Shown: positions 1 through 9,112, numbered from the stretch's first letter. The stretch is DNA of 64,000 nt from Streptomyces sp. GESEQ-4 (GCF_017948455.1 NZ_JAFFSU010000038.1:1-64000); one strand, 5' to 3'. Numbers and translations: made by a program. Notes: generated from the sequence alone by a model not told the origin.

Positions 1-4
1 CCCT

Positions 5-115
<111 letters not shown>

Positions 116-214
116 CCGCCCCCGCAGGCACCCCCCGCCGAATCCGCACAGGCCGCCGCAGGCACCCCCCGCCCAACCGCCGGAGGCAAGCGCACCCCCG
201 CATAGGCTGCACCC

Positions 215-1012
215 ATGCCCCCGGCCAGAAAACGCCCCCGCACCTACGACCCCACCAAGATCCGCGCCGCCGTGCTAGCGCAGTTCGGGCATGTACGAGA
301 CGCCGTACGCACGTTGACACCCGAACAGCTCGCGTTGCCGACCCGGCTCGGGCAGTGGACCGTACGGGAGTTGGTGGCGCACACGGGGATGGCACCGGCG
401 GCCGTGGTGCGGCTGCTCGACGAACCGGAACCGGCGCGACAGGACGCGGCCCTGCTGGACTGGCTGCCCGCGATCGCCGACGCTGCCGACGACATCGCCG
501 ACACCGCCCGACTCAGAGCCGAGCAGCACACGGACCTGGACAGCCATCTCGCGGACATCGAGCGGGAGTTCACCACCCGCATCGCCGACGAGCCCGGCAG
601 CCGGCTGCTCCCCACCAGCGCGGGCGCGCTGACCCTGGCCGACTACCTCGTCACCCGCACCGTGGAACTCGTCGTCCACACCGACGACCTGAACGCCGCC
701 GTCCCCGGCCTGGACATCCCGTACGACCGCCAGGCCCTCGCCGCCTGCACCCGCCTCCTCGCCGACGCGCTCGCCGCCAAGGCGCCCGGCGGCTCGACGG
801 AGGTGCGGATCCCGCCGTACGCCGTGGTGCAGTGCGTGGAGGGGCCGAGGCATACGCGCGGTACCCCGCCCAACGTCGTCGAGACCGACCCGCTCACCTG
901 GATCCGGCTCGCGACCGGGCGGGTGGAGTGGAAGCATGCTGTCCATGACGCCAAGGTCAGTGCCAGCGGGGAGCGGGCCGATCTCGGGCCGTTGCTGCCG
1001 CTGCTTCGCTGA
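215..1012 (+). CDS. Maleylpyruvate-isomerase-like / sterol carrier family protein
   Basis: 265 aa. The N-terminal two thirds look like the DinB/MDMPI-type four-helix fold (RxGxWTVRELVAHTGM near residues 45-60, then a second helix pair with VELVVHTDDL near residue 155). The C-terminal ~80 residues resemble an SCP2-type domain (ETDPLTWIRLATGR). The family is common in actinomycetes. Members use mycothiol or have no known substrate, and no catalytic function is claimed here. The ATG is chosen because TAGGCT lies seven bases upstream with no Shine-Dalgarno sequence, which suggests a leaderless transcript. It stands alone before the META lipoprotein gene on the same strand. Confidence 0.7.
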   Translation: MPPARKRPRTYDPTKIRAAVLAQFGHVRDAVRTLTPEQLALPTRLGQWTVRELVAHTGMAPAAVVRLLDEPEPARQDAALLDWLPAIADAADDIADTARLRAEQHTDLDSHLADIEREFTTRIADEPGSRLLPTSAGALTLADYLVTRTVELVVHTDDLNAAVPGLDIPYDRQALAACTRLLADALAAKAPGGSTEVRIPPYAVVQCVEGPRHTRGTPPNVVETDPLTWIRLATGRVEWKHAVHDAKVSASGERADLGPLLPLLR

Positions 1013-1081
1013 CGGACGGGCACATGACAACAGAGTCATAACGGGGCCGAACCCATCGCCCGTCCCGTGCGTCAAAGAGCC

Positions 1082-1975
1082 ATGAAGCGGACGACGAAGA
1101 ACATGACGTACGCCGCCGCGGCCCTGGCCGGCACGGCCGTCCTGGCCGCCTGCGGCACGGATTCCGGCAGCGCCAACGGCGCGGTCGGCGGCGAGGGCAA
1201 CACCACCAAGAACATCTCCACCATCGCGGACACCTCCTGGCTGCCCCAGAGCGTGACAGTCGACGGCAAGAAGTACGACCTGCCCAAGGGCGACGCCTTC
1301 GAGCTCGAGGACGCCCACATCACCTTCAAGCCCGGCGCGGCCGAGCCCGAGGTCGGCGGGGGCGAGTCCGGCGGCACGGTGGGCTGCAACCACTTCGGCG
1401 CCGACGTCGACATCGAGGGCGACACCGTGAAGGTCTCCGACCTCGCGATGACGCTGATCGGCTGCGAGGGAGCCGTCGGGGAGTTCGAGGAGAAGTTCGT
1501 GGGCGTCTTCGAGGGCAACCTCAAGGCCGCCGTGCAAGAGCGTGACGGCACCAAGACCCTCACCCTGACCAGGGGCAACGGCGACCGCATCACCCTCCGC
1601 GAAGGCACCGCCGAGACCGCCCCCGCCCTCAAGGGCACCCGCTGGACGATCGACACCCTGCTGTCGGGCAAGAGCGACGACTCGACCGCCGTGTCCCTGC
1701 CCGAAAAGGCGAAGGCCCACCTCACCCTCACCAAGAACAACACCGTCACCGGAAGCCTCGGCTGCAACACCTTCAACGCCAAGGCCACCGTCAAGGACGG
1801 CACCATCGAGATCGGCCCTCTCGCGACCACCCGCATGGTGTGCTCGGGGCCCGTCATGAAGACCGAGCGGGAACTCACCGAAATCCTCTCCGGCAAGGTC
1901 TCCTACCAGCAGAAACACAAGTCCCTGACGATCACCGCGACCTCCGGCGAGGGCCTCGTGGCGCGGGCGAAGTAA
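1082..1975 (+). CDS. META-domain lipoprotein, two tandem domains
   Basis: About 297 aa. A short basic N-terminus, a hydrophobic segment and lipobox LAAC (Cys about residue 24) predict export and lipid anchoring on the outer face of the membrane. Two META (HslJ-like) domains follow. The first contains TVGCNHFGADV and LIGCEGAV, the second GSLGCNTFNAKA, TTRMVCSGP and a terminal LTIT strand. In each, the paired cysteines of the family are kept. META proteins are linked to stress and drug resistance in other bacteria, but the role here is unknown. The start could also be GTG at 1067 or ATG at 1103; ATG 1082 gives the best signal peptide. Confidence 0.75.
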   Translation: MKRTTKNMTYAAAALAGTAVLAACGTDSGSANGAVGGEGNTTKNISTIADTSWLPQSVTVDGKKYDLPKGDAFELEDAHITFKPGAAEPEVGGGESGGTVGCNHFGADVDIEGDTVKVSDLAMTLIGCEGAVGEFEEKFVGVFEGNLKAAVQERDGTKTLTLTRGNGDRITLREGTAETAPALKGTRWTIDTLLSGKSDDSTAVSLPEKAKAHLTLTKNNTVTGSLGCNTFNAKATVKDGTIEIGPLATTRMVCSGPVMKTERELTEILSGKVSYQQKHKSLTITATSGEGLVARAK

Positions 1976-2032
1976 GCAAGCCCACTCTTCACGAATTCGG
2001 ACCAGTGGTCGATCTCGCCTACACTCGGTGGC

Positions 2033-3559
2033 GTGCCACGTGGTGACGGTCGACTAAGTCATGATCTGCTCCCCGGCGAGAAAGGCCCCCAGGACGCATG
2101 CGGCGTCTTCGGTGTCTGGGCTCCCGGCGAAGAGGTCGCCAAGCTCACTTACTTCGGGCTCTACGCCCTCCAGCATCGAGGTCAGGAATCCGCGGGAATC
2201 GCGGTCAGCAACGGCTCCCAGATCCTCGTCTTCAAGGACATGGGCCTGGTCTCCCAGGTCTTCGACGAAACCTCGCTCGGTTCGCTCCAGGGTCACATCG
2301 CGGTCGGTCACGCCCGCTACTCGACCACCGGCGCCTCCGTGTGGGAGAACGCCCAGCCGACGTTCCGCGCCACCGCGCACGGCTCCATCGCGCTCGGCCA
2401 CAACGGCAACCTGGTCAACACGGCCCAGCTCGCCGAGATGGTCGCCGACCTGCCCAAGCAGGAGGGCCGCACCCCGCGCGTCGCGGCCACCAACGACACC
2501 GACCTGCTCACGGCGCTGCTCGCCGCCCAGGTCGACGAGGACGGCAAGCCGCTGACCATCGAGGAGGCCGCCCACTCGGTCCTCCCGCAGGTGCTCGGCG
2601 CCTTCTCCCTCGTCTTCATGGACGAGAACACGCTCTACGCCGCCCGTGACCCGCAGGGCATTCGCCCGCTGGTCCTCGGCCGCCTGGAGCGCGGCTGGGT
2701 CGTCGCCTCCGAGTCCGCAGCCCTCGACATCTGCGGCGCCGCCTACGTCCGCGAGATCGAGCCGGGCGAGTTCGTCGCCATCGACGAGAACGGCCTGCGA
2801 ACGTCCCGATTCGCGGAAGCGAAGCCCAAGGGCTGTGTCTTCGAGTACGTCTACCTCGCCCGCCCGGACACCGACATCGCCGGCCGGAACGTGTACCTCA
2901 GCCGGGTCGAGATGGGCCGCCGCCTCGCGAAGGAAGCGCCGGTCGACGCCGACCTCGTCATAGCGACCCCGGAGTCCGGCACTCCGGCCGCCATCGGCTA
3001 CGCGGAAGCGTCCGGCATCCCCTTCGGCGCGGGTCTCGTGAAGAACGCGTACGTCGGCCGTACGTTCATCCAGCCCTCCCAGACGATCCGCCAGCTCGGC
3101 ATCCGGCTGAAGCTGAATCCGCTGAAGGAAGTCATCAAGGGCAAGCGCCTGGTCGTCGTCGACGACTCGATCGTGCGCGGCAACACCCAGCGGGCCCTGG
3201 TCCGCATGCTCCGCGAGGCGGGCGCCGCCGAGGTCCACATCCGGATCTCCTCGCCGCCCGTGAAGTGGCCCTGCTTCTTCGGCATCGACTTCGCCACTCG
3301 CGCCGAGCTCATCGCCAACGGCATGACCATCGACGAGATCGGCACCTCGCTCGGCGCCGACTCCCTGGCGTACATCTCCCTCGACGGCATGATCGAGGCG
3401 ACCACCATCGCCAAGCCGAACCTCTGCCGCGCCTGCTTCGACGGCGAGTACCCGATGGAGCTCCCGGACCCCGAGCTGCTGGGCAAGCAGCTCCTGGAGA
3501 CCGAGCTGGCCGCGGGGCCCGCCGCCACGGCTGCGGCCGACGCGATCCGTCGCCCGTAA
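2033..3559 (+). CDS. purF: Amidophosphoribosyltransferase
   Basis: 508 aa. It catalyses the first committed step of purine synthesis, making 5-phosphoribosylamine from PRPP and glutamine. The chain begins with a 22-residue propeptide, and the nucleophile is Cys23 in DACGVFG once this is removed. The N-terminal Ntn glutaminase domain contains LQHRGQESAG. The C-terminal phosphoribosyltransferase domain has the PRPP loop VVVDDSIVRGNT (about residue 380). Cysteines in KGCVFEY, KWPCFFG and NLCRACFDG match the four ligands of the [4Fe-4S] cluster in B. subtilis-type PurF. The GTG start has only a weak ribosome site. purM follows 34 nt later on the same strand, so the two are probably co-transcribed. 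Confidence 0.96.
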   Translation: MPRGDGRLSHDLLPGEKGPQDACGVFGVWAPGEEVAKLTYFGLYALQHRGQESAGIAVSNGSQILVFKDMGLVSQVFDETSLGSLQGHIAVGHARYSTTGASVWENAQPTFRATAHGSIALGHNGNLVNTAQLAEMVADLPKQEGRTPRVAATNDTDLLTALLAAQVDEDGKPLTIEEAAHSVLPQVLGAFSLVFMDENTLYAARDPQGIRPLVLGRLERGWVVASESAALDICGAAYVREIEPGEFVAIDENGLRTSRFAEAKPKGCVFEYVYLARPDTDIAGRNVYLSRVEMGRRLAKEAPVDADLVIATPESGTPAAIGYAEASGIPFGAGLVKNAYVGRTFIQPSQTIRQLGIRLKLNPLKEVIKGKRLVVVDDSIVRGNTQRALVRMLREAGAAEVHIRISSPPVKWPCFFGIDFATRAELIANGMTIDEIGTSLGADSLAYISLDGMIEATTIAKPNLCRACFDGEYPMELPDPELLGKQLLETELAAGPAATAAADAIRRP

Positions 3560-3593
3560 GCCACGTAGAAACCAACCCGAAAGATCCCAGGCA

Positions 3594-4670
3594 ATGTCTG
3601 AGACTCATGCTGCTTCCGGTGCTTCCTACGCGGCTGCCGGCGTCGACATCGAAGCGGGCGACCGCGCCGTCGAGCTGATGAAGGAGTGGGTGAAGAAGAC
3701 GCAGCGCCCCGAGGTCCTCGGCGGCCTCGGCGGTTTCGCCGGCCTCTTCGACGCCTCCGCCCTCAAGCGCTACGAGCGTCCGCTGCTCGCGTCCGCCACC
3801 GACGGCGTCGGCACCAAGGTCGACATCGCGCGCCAGATGGGCGTCTACGACACCATCGGCCACGACCTGGTCGCCATGGTGATGGACGACATCGTGGTGT
3901 GCGGCGCCGAGCCGCTGTTCATGACCGACTACATCTGCGTCGGCAAGGTCCACCCCGAGCGGGTGGCCGCCATCGTGAAGGGCATCGCCGAGGGATGCGT
4001 CCTCGCCGGCACCGCTCTGGTCGGCGGCGAGACCGCCGAACACCCCGGTCTGCTCGGCCCGGACGACTTCGATGTCGCCGGCGCCGGCACCGGCGTGGTG
4101 GAGGCCGACCGGCTGCTCGGCCCGGATCGTATCCGTACGGGTGACGCGGTGATCGCCATGGCGGCCTCCGGCCTTCACTCGAACGGGTACTCGCTCGTCC
4201 GGCATGTCCTGCTGGACCGCGCGGGCATGGCGCTGGACACCCAGGTCGCCGAGTTCGGCCGCACCCTCGGCGAGGAGCTGCTGGAGCCCACCAAGATCTA
4301 CTCGCTGGACTGCCTGGCGCTGACCCGGACGACGGATGTGCACGCGTTCAGCCATGTCACCGGCGGTGGACTGGCGGCCAACCTCGCCCGCGTCATCCCG
4401 GACGGCCTGCACGCGATCGTCGACCGCTCCACCTGGACCCCGGCCCCGGTGTTCGACCTCGTCGGCAGGACCGGCGACGTCGAGCTGCTGGAGCTGGAGA
4501 AGACCCTCAACATGGGCGTCGGCATGATCGCGATCATCCCGGAGGAAGCGTCGGACGTGGCCCTGGCGACCCTGGCCGACCGCGGTGTCGAGGCATGGGT
4601 GGCCGGAGAGATCACGGACCGCGGCGACCATGCCACGGGTGCGGAGCTGGTCGGCGTGTATGCACACTGA
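3594..4670 (+). CDS. purM: Phosphoribosylformylglycinamidine cyclo-ligase
   Basis: 358 aa AIR synthetase, which closes the imidazole ring by ATP-dependent conversion of FGAM to AIR in purine synthesis. It shows the family signatures YAAAGVDIEAGDRAV near the N-terminus, ATDGVGTKVDIA (about residues 65-76), the DDIVVCGAEPLFMTDY substrate/ATP region and GLHSNGYSLVR (about 190). The C-terminal domain ends in VAGEITDRG. Length is typical. It lies just downstream of purF in the usual actinobacterial purF-purM pair and ends before a strong hairpin shared with the converging DUF3073 gene. Confidence 0.96.
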   Translation: MSETHAASGASYAAAGVDIEAGDRAVELMKEWVKKTQRPEVLGGLGGFAGLFDASALKRYERPLLASATDGVGTKVDIARQMGVYDTIGHDLVAMVMDDIVVCGAEPLFMTDYICVGKVHPERVAAIVKGIAEGCVLAGTALVGGETAEHPGLLGPDDFDVAGAGTGVVEADRLLGPDRIRTGDAVIAMAASGLHSNGYSLVRHVLLDRAGMALDTQVAEFGRTLGEELLEPTKIYSLDCLALTRTTDVHAFSHVTGGGLAANLARVIPDGLHAIVDRSTWTPAPVFDLVGRTGDVELLELEKTLNMGVGMIAIIPEEASDVALATLADRGVEAWVAGEITDRGDHATGAELVGVYAH

Positions 4671-4707
4671 CTGAGCTCCCGGCCGGCGCTTGCGAAAGCA
4701 GCGCAAA

Positions 4708-4741
4708 ACCCGGTCCTACGGGTAACCGCTCAGGACCGGGT
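4708..4741. terminator. Bidirectional hairpin between purM and the DUF3073 gene
   Basis: A perfect 10-bp stem, ACCCGGTCCT (4708-4717) with AGGACCGGGT (4732-4741), and a 14-nt loop. It lies between convergent genes and can serve both. There is no clear U-tract, as is usual for Streptomyces terminators. Confidence 0.75.
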
Positions 4742-4758
4742 CAGGCACTGCTTGACAG

Positions 4759-5010
4759 TCAAGCGCCGCGGCGTTGTTGCGACGCGGGACCGGACTCGTC
4801 GTCCTCGTCCTCGTCGTTATAGAGATCCGCGTACTGGGCGTACGGGTCATCTTCCTCGTCATCGTCCTCGAACGGCTCGCCATTCGGCGGCTGTTGCGAA
4901 GTCGAAGCGCCCAGCTCGTTGGCCAGACGCGACAGGTCAGTCCCGCCGCTGTTGTACTTCAGCTGGCGGGCGACCTTCGTCTGCTTGGCCTTGGCCCGGC
5001 CGCGCCCCAT
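4759..5010 (-). CDS. DUF3073 family small acidic protein
   Basis: 83 aa. A basic N-terminus (MGRGRAKAKQTKVARQLKY) is followed by a very acidic middle (EDDDEEDDPYAQYADLYNDEDEDDE). The family is confined to actinobacteria and has no known function. The bipolar charge and a nucleic-acid-like basic head suggest RNA or DNA binding, but this is inference. The ATG at 5010 is preceded by GAGGGGG at the right distance, which rules out the longer upstream reading. Its position next to purM is conserved in Streptomyces. Confidence 0.9.
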   Translation of the reverse strand: MGRGRAKAKQTKVARQLKYNSGGTDLSRLANELGASTSQQPPNGEPFEDDDEEDDPYAQYADLYNDEDEDDESGPASQQRRGA

Positions 5011-5313
5011 GGCTCGACCCCCTCGGTGACGGGGCTCGACGGCCCCAGAGTCTCGACACGCGTTCATGATCTGGAACGGACTCTCCGTGGAGAGGCCGGT
5101 CCGTAGGGCTTCCACGGTACCTGAGCCCGCGCCCATACGGTACGTCGCCCGCAGCAGCCGCGTGTGCACAGGACCTTTGAGGCGCCCCGTCCTCGCTGGT
5201 CAACCGCGATTTTAACCACTTCCTGGCGGTCGACCCGCCGATGGAAGTGAGAGTTCTCTCTAAGTGCCCACCGGCGGGTACCGGCCAAACCTCCCGGACC
5301 GGTCCGGGCGCAC
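5011..5313. other. Intergenic region upstream of the DUF3073 gene
   Basis: 303 nt between two minus-strand genes with no coding signal. It should hold the DUF3073 promoter on the minus strand. A minus-strand TTGACC lies at about 5195-5200 without a good -10. A perfect 16-bp palindrome, CCCGGACCGGTCCGGG (5293-5308), lies just after the vdh stop and could be a terminator element or a protein site. Confidence 0.4.
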
Positions 5314-6411
5314 TCACCGTCCGCGCGCCGCCGCCTCGTGCATCCGCTGCTCGGCGATCCGGTCGGCCGCGGCGGCCGGCGGAATGCCATCTGCCTTCGC
5401 GCGTGCGAATATTGCCAGCGTGGTGTCGTAGATCTTCGCCGCCTTCGCCTTGCACCGCTCGAAGTCGAAGCCGTGCAGCTCGTCGGCGACCTGGATGACA
5501 CCGCCCGCGTTCACCACATAGTCGGGCGCGTACAGGATGTGGCGGTCGGCCAGGTCCTTCTCGACGCCCGGGTGGGCCAGCTGGTTGTTGGCGGCGCCGC
5601 ACACGATCTCGGCGGTGAGCACCGGCACGGTGTCGTCGTTCAGTGCGCCACCCAGCGCGCAGGGGGCGTAGATGCCGAGCCCGTCGACGCGGATCAGCGC
5701 CTCCGTGTCCGGGACGGCCAGCACGGTGTCGTACCGCTCGGTCACCTGCCGTACCGCCTCCTCGCGCACGTCGGTCACGAAGACCTCGGCGCCCTCCGCG
5801 ACCAGGTGCCCCACCAGGTGGCGGCCGACCTTGCCGACGCCCGCGATGCCGATGCGCCTGGCCCGCAGCGAGGGGTCGCCCCACAGATGCTGGGCACTGG
5901 CCCGCATGCCCTGGTAGACGCCGTACGCGGTGAGGACGGAGGAGTCGCCGGCGCCGCCGTTCTCGGGCGAGCGGCCGGTGGTCCAGGGGCATGCGCGGTG
6001 GACGACGTCCATGTCGGCGACGTACGTGCCGACGTCGCACGCGGTGACGTACCGGCCGCCGAGCGAGGCCACGAAACGCCCGTAGGCGAGCAGCAGTTCC
6101 TCGGTCTTGTCGCGCTCGGGGTCACCGATGATCACGGCCTTGCCGCCGCCGTGGTCGAGCCCGGCCATGGCGTTCTTGTACGACATCCCGCGCGCGAGGT
6201 TGAGCGCGTCGGCGACGGCCTCCTCCTCGCTGGCGTACGGGTAGAAGCGCGTACCGCCGAGTGCGGGGCCCAGGGCGGTGGAGTGGATGGCGATGACGGC
6301 CTTGAGGCCGCTGGCTCGGTCCTGGCAGAGCACGACTTGCTCATGACCCCCCTGGTCCGAATGGAACAGGGTGTGCAGTACATCAGCAGGCGCGCCGGTT
6401 ACGTCGGTCAC
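5314..6411 (-). CDS. vdh: Valine (branched-chain) dehydrogenase
   Basis: 365 aa Glu/Leu/Phe/Val dehydrogenase of the Streptomyces valine dehydrogenase type. It deaminates valine, leucine and isoleucine with NAD and supplies branched-chain acyl-CoA precursors for fatty acids and polyketides. Seen in the sequence: the substrate-binding GGTRFYPYASEEEAVADAL, the catalytic Lys region MSYKNAMAGLDHGGGKAVI (about residues 75-93), the Rossmann motif GIAGVGKVGRHLV (about 180) and CGAANNQLAHPGVEKDLA. The GTG start is supported by AGGAG about eight bases upstream. It is divergent from the next gene across a ~220-nt promoter region. Confidence 0.95.
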   Translation of the reverse strand: MTDVTGAPADVLHTLFHSDQGGHEQVVLCQDRASGLKAVIAIHSTALGPALGGTRFYPYASEEEAVADALNLARGMSYKNAMAGLDHGGGKAVIIGDPERDKTEELLLAYGRFVASLGGRYVTACDVGTYVADMDVVHRACPWTTGRSPENGGAGDSSVLTAYGVYQGMRASAQHLWGDPSLRARRIGIAGVGKVGRHLVGHLVAEGAEVFVTDVREEAVRQVTERYDTVLAVPDTEALIRVDGLGIYAPCALGGALNDDTVPVLTAEIVCGAANNQLAHPGVEKDLADRHILYAPDYVVNAGGVIQVADELHGFDFERCKAKAAKIYDTTLAIFARAKADGIPPAAAADRIAEQRMHEAAARGR

Positions 6412-6633
6412 GGTGGTGACTCCTGGGTAAGTAGCGGCGGTTGGGACGAGCTCCCGTAAGGGTGGCGGGAGGCAGCTAGCACGAGATTAGAGCCTGTACG
6501 CCCCGCCGACCGCGACGTGCTCAGGATCACCTACTCCCGGAGTACGCCCGTGCGACGATTTGCATAGTTTTCCCGCAGGTTTGTGAGCGGGTTTCGCAGG
6601 TTTTCCTGGCAGAGGGCGGGGGAGGGAGCAGGC

Positions 6634-7476
6634 GTGCCCAAGGTGTCCTCGCTGATCGTCCCGTACGCGACCTATCTGCGTGTGTACGAACCGCTGGCCG
6701 CCTTCCCGAAGCGGGAGCGCGACCACTGGGAGAGGTACGCCCGGCGCCCCGACCGTCCCACGTACCAGGACGAACTCCGCCGCGCGCTGGCCGACTTGCT
6801 GCCCACGCCGCCCGTCCCGGTGCCGGTGCACGAGAGCCGTGACGCCTTCGTGCTCGAGGTCGACGGAGTGGTCTGCGTCTGCCCCTGGCGCACCCGGCTG
6901 CGCGGCTGGCAGGCGCTCGGCGATCTCGCCGAGGAGCTGCCGCCGCCCGTCCTGGACGCGGTCCTGCCGCCCGTCGTACGGCGTCAGGCGGCCCAGGACT
7001 ACGAGCGCTGGCTGGCCCGCAACCCCGACGCCCGGCCGTGGATCCGCACCTCGACCTGGCAGGTGCCGCTGCACTGGTTCGTGTTGGTCGCCGACGAGGA
7101 ACGGCGTTTCGACAAGGGCTCCGGCGACGCTCCGCCGATGCTGCGCTACCGGACGCCGATGGTGCAGGCCCGGCGGCGGGTGGCGCGGGCGCTCAGGACC
7201 CTGAAGGACACCATCGACGAGGGGCCGCTGATCGACGGCCTGCTGGACGTGGGGCGCTGGCTGGAGGAGTTCCATCCGCGCTCGCTGGTCGAGCTGGACT
7301 ACGGCGGCTTGGTGCACACCCTGCCGCCCGGCGAACTGGAGGACGACCATTCGGCCGCCGACGTGGCCGAGGGGATCGCGGCGCTGCGGGAGGGGGACGG
7401 CGAGGCGGCGGGCGAGGCGTACGGCCGGCTCGTGGAGCGGTGGCGGTCGGTGCGGGACCGGCGGTCGGCGAACTGA
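6634..7476 (+). CDS. Conserved hypothetical protein between vdh and bldC
   Basis: 280 aa, soluble, with no recognised domain, signal peptide or membrane helix. It begins VPKVSSLIVPYATYLRVYEPL and has many Trp and Tyr residues plus a central segment RRQAAQDYERWLARNPDARPWIRTSTW. The GTG at 6634 is chosen because GGAGGGAG (6621-6628) sits at ideal spacing, so the longer in-frame reading from 6583 is unlikely. A protein of this kind sits at the same place in S. coelicolor (from memory). Function unknown. Confidence 0.8.
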   Translation: MPKVSSLIVPYATYLRVYEPLAAFPKRERDHWERYARRPDRPTYQDELRRALADLLPTPPVPVPVHESRDAFVLEVDGVVCVCPWRTRLRGWQALGDLAEELPPPVLDAVLPPVVRRQAAQDYERWLARNPDARPWIRTSTWQVPLHWFVLVADEERRFDKGSGDAPPMLRYRTPMVQARRRVARALRTLKDTIDEGPLIDGLLDVGRWLEEFHPRSLVELDYGGLVHTLPPGELEDDHSAADVAEGIAALREGDGEAAGEAYGRLVERWRSVRDRRSAN

Positions 7477-8053
7477 CATCCGGAGTTTGATCGTCGTTCG
7501 GCGATATGACGCCTGACCTGCGGTCGGGGAACTGACGTTTGACCTGACGCCCGTTTTGGGGTTTCGTCCTCGTCCTGAGGTTCCTGAGGTTTCGTCAACA
7601 TGGGGCGTTGGTCCCGATCCGGGCTTATGTCTCAAGCGTGACGGACCGCACTTACGCGGCCCTTGCCTCGCTTGCCCCTCCTCATGTCAAAATAGGACAA
7701 GGAGTCCGGGGGAGGACTCCTCCGTCCGACTGTGCTCCACTATGGGCGGAATCTCAGCATTGCCTGCTTTGGGGGGTCTTGTGACTCCTGATCGTCCTGT
7801 GACTGATCGTCACAGGGGCGTGACTGTCCGCTATGGCATGGTCCATCGGCTTCCGTCGCCGATGAACACCTGGGGGGCAATTCCATCGGTTTGGCCGACG
7901 CGGCTGGACAGATGGTGTAGTTGTAGTGCCGAGGACAAGCCGTTCGTCCTATAACCGACTCGACCCGCGTCCGCCATTTCGGGCAACGCGGGTCAAGGTG
8001 CAGAATTTAGAGGAAAGAACCGAGAAGGTTCGGTTCTCCCGAGGAGGCCGCTC
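7477..8053 (+). other. Long non-coding region upstream of bldC
   Basis: 577 nt without a credible gene, rich in short inverted repeats and unusually AT-rich for this genome near 7685-7960. A -10-like TATAAC lies at 7950-7955, about 100 nt before bldC, with no convincing -35. The ribosome site GAGGAGG lies just before the bldC ATG. The length suggests a regulated promoter and a long leader. Confidence 0.5.
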
Positions 8054-8260
8054 ATGACCGCTCGCACCCCTGATGCCGAGCCGCTGCTGACCCCGGCTGA
8101 GGTCGCCACCATGTTCCGTGTGGACCCTAAGACGGTCACGCGGTGGGCGAAGGCCGGGAAGCTTACATCGATCCGCACGCTCGGCGGGCACCGCCGCTAC
8201 CGCGAGGCGGAGGTCCGTGCTCTGCTCGCGGGCATTCCGCAGCAGCGCAGCGAAGCCTGA
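8054..8260 (+). CDS. bldC: MerR-like developmental regulator BldC
   Basis: 68 aa, the exact length of Streptomyces BldC. It is a single winged-helix DNA-binding domain related to MerR but without an effector domain: LLTPAEVATMFRVDPKTVTRWAKAGKL (helix-turn-helix) followed by the wing TLGGHRRYREAEVRALL. In Streptomyces BldC binds head-to-tail on direct repeats and delays entry into development, holding vegetative growth. The ATG has a strong GAGGAGG site. A 15-bp intrinsic terminator follows at 8406, so it is probably transcribed alone. Confidence 0.97.
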   Translation: MTARTPDAEPLLTPAEVATMFRVDPKTVTRWAKAGKLTSIRTLGGHRRYREAEVRALLAGIPQQRSEA

Positions 8261-8405
8261 CAACTGAATAAACCGGGCAAACCGGCTGGTCCCCCACTGG
8301 CCGCGACGTTCGGAAACCTAGCTCCACACGACGCGGGTTCTGCCCCAACGGAGCCCACGCCCGAGCTCCACAGAGCTTTTGAAGCACACAACAGGGTGCG
8401 TCGTC

Positions 8406-8444
8406 GATCGCGCTGGACTCCGCCGAGTCCAGCGCGATCTTTTT
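8406..8444 (+). terminator. Intrinsic terminator of bldC
   Basis: Perfect 15-bp stem GATCGCGCTGGACTC (8406-8420) / GAGTCCAGCGCGATC (8425-8439) with a CGCC loop, followed by TTTTT. It is one of the few hairpins in the window with a true U-tract, and lies about 145 nt after bldC. Confidence 0.9.
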
Positions 8445-8550
8445 GTGCCCTGTCGCGGCTGGTCCGGCCGGCTCTGTGAGTGGCCTTGTCGGAGTCTGGG
8501 GAGGGCTGTCGGATCTCCTGTGTGCGGGCTCGGGGAGATGCCTCAGGCGG

Positions 8551-8590
8551 GTGCAATTGCACATATTAAATTGAACAGTTGTAGGAACCG
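8551..8590. promoter_or_regulatory. AT-rich palindromic island between bldC and the DUF6274 gene
   Basis: A perfect 12-bp palindrome, GTGCAATTGCAC (8551-8562), runs into ATATTAAATTGAACAGTTG. AATT and TATT are spaced nine bases apart, as in the direct repeats reported for BldC. No gene starts close by. It may be a protein site or the promoter of an untracked RNA. The rest of 8261-8691 shows no coding signal. Confidence 0.35.
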
Positions 8591-8691
8591 GGTAAGAACC
8601 GAGGTTTGAAAAACTCACCCGGTGACACCCGTCACATGCCAGAGTCCTTGTCGCCCCCGTCTCCCGTGCGCTATTGAGCGCCGGGCGCTCG

Positions 8692-8883
8692 TCATGCGGG
8701 CGTGGTGCTCTCGTCCTCCACGGCCTCCTGCGGATCCCGGGCGGTCCGTGGGGCCGTGTCCATGGCCAGCCGCAGGAGATGGTGGCAGATCGGGCAGTGA
8801 CGCGTCAGATGGCGATAGGAAGATGCGGCCGCCAGATGCGCACGAAGCAACGCCCGCGTCTCATGCCTGACCGATGCCGCCAT
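8692..8883 (-). CDS. DUF6274 family small protein
   Basis: 63 aa beginning MAASVRHETRALLRAHLAAA with a central RHCPICHHLLRLAM. The CxxC pair followed by HH could bind a metal. It resembles small Streptomyces proteins grouped as DUF6274 (recognised from memory), of unknown function. The ATG at 8883 is decided by GGAGGTGGGG directly upstream; the longer in-frame reading runs through the tRNA-Asp remnant and is not plausible. It lies downstream of the tRNA-Asp unit on the same strand. Confidence 0.75.
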   Translation of the reverse strand: MAASVRHETRALLRAHLAAASSYRHLTRHCPICHHLLRLAMDTAPRTARDPQEAVEDESTTPA

Positions 8884-8987
8884 ACCCCACCTCCACAGAA
8901 CCGCCCGTGAAGCGCCCTTGGTCCCTGGGTACCGAGGGATGGACACGCCGTCAAGACGGCGACAGGGGGCACCGGGAAGGTGGACAC

Positions 8988-9029
8988 GAAGAAGGCCCGC
9001 ACCCTTGACGGGCGCGGGCCTTGCTCTTC
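8988..9029 (-). terminator. Hairpin following the tRNA-Asp remnant
   Basis: AAGGCCCGC / GCGGGCCTT stem with flanking GAAG.../TCTTC pairing. It is a diverged duplicate of the hairpin at 9133-9175. Confidence 0.6.
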
Positions 9030-9035
9030 TCGCTG

Positions 9036-9112
9036 CGGTCCTGACGGGATTTGCTGTACCCGATTGCGGCTGCGCCGCGGGCGCGGCCTCCACCTTGACA
9101 GGGTGGCGAGCG
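9036..9112 (-). pseudogene. Decayed tRNA-Asp copy
   Basis: Positions 9036-9052 match the acceptor and T-arm side of tRNA-Asp, and 9084-9111 match its anticodon arm including the GTC anticodon. The T loop carries unrelated extra sequence (about 9053-9083), and the D-arm and 5' acceptor strand are lost. The product could not fold as a tRNA. With the hairpin at 8988-9029 it forms the older half of a tandem duplication of the unit at 9133-9257. Confidence 0.8.

Noticed and set aside
8379..8609. Small plus-strand frame after bldC
   Set aside because: It runs through the bldC terminator and lacks a ribosome site.
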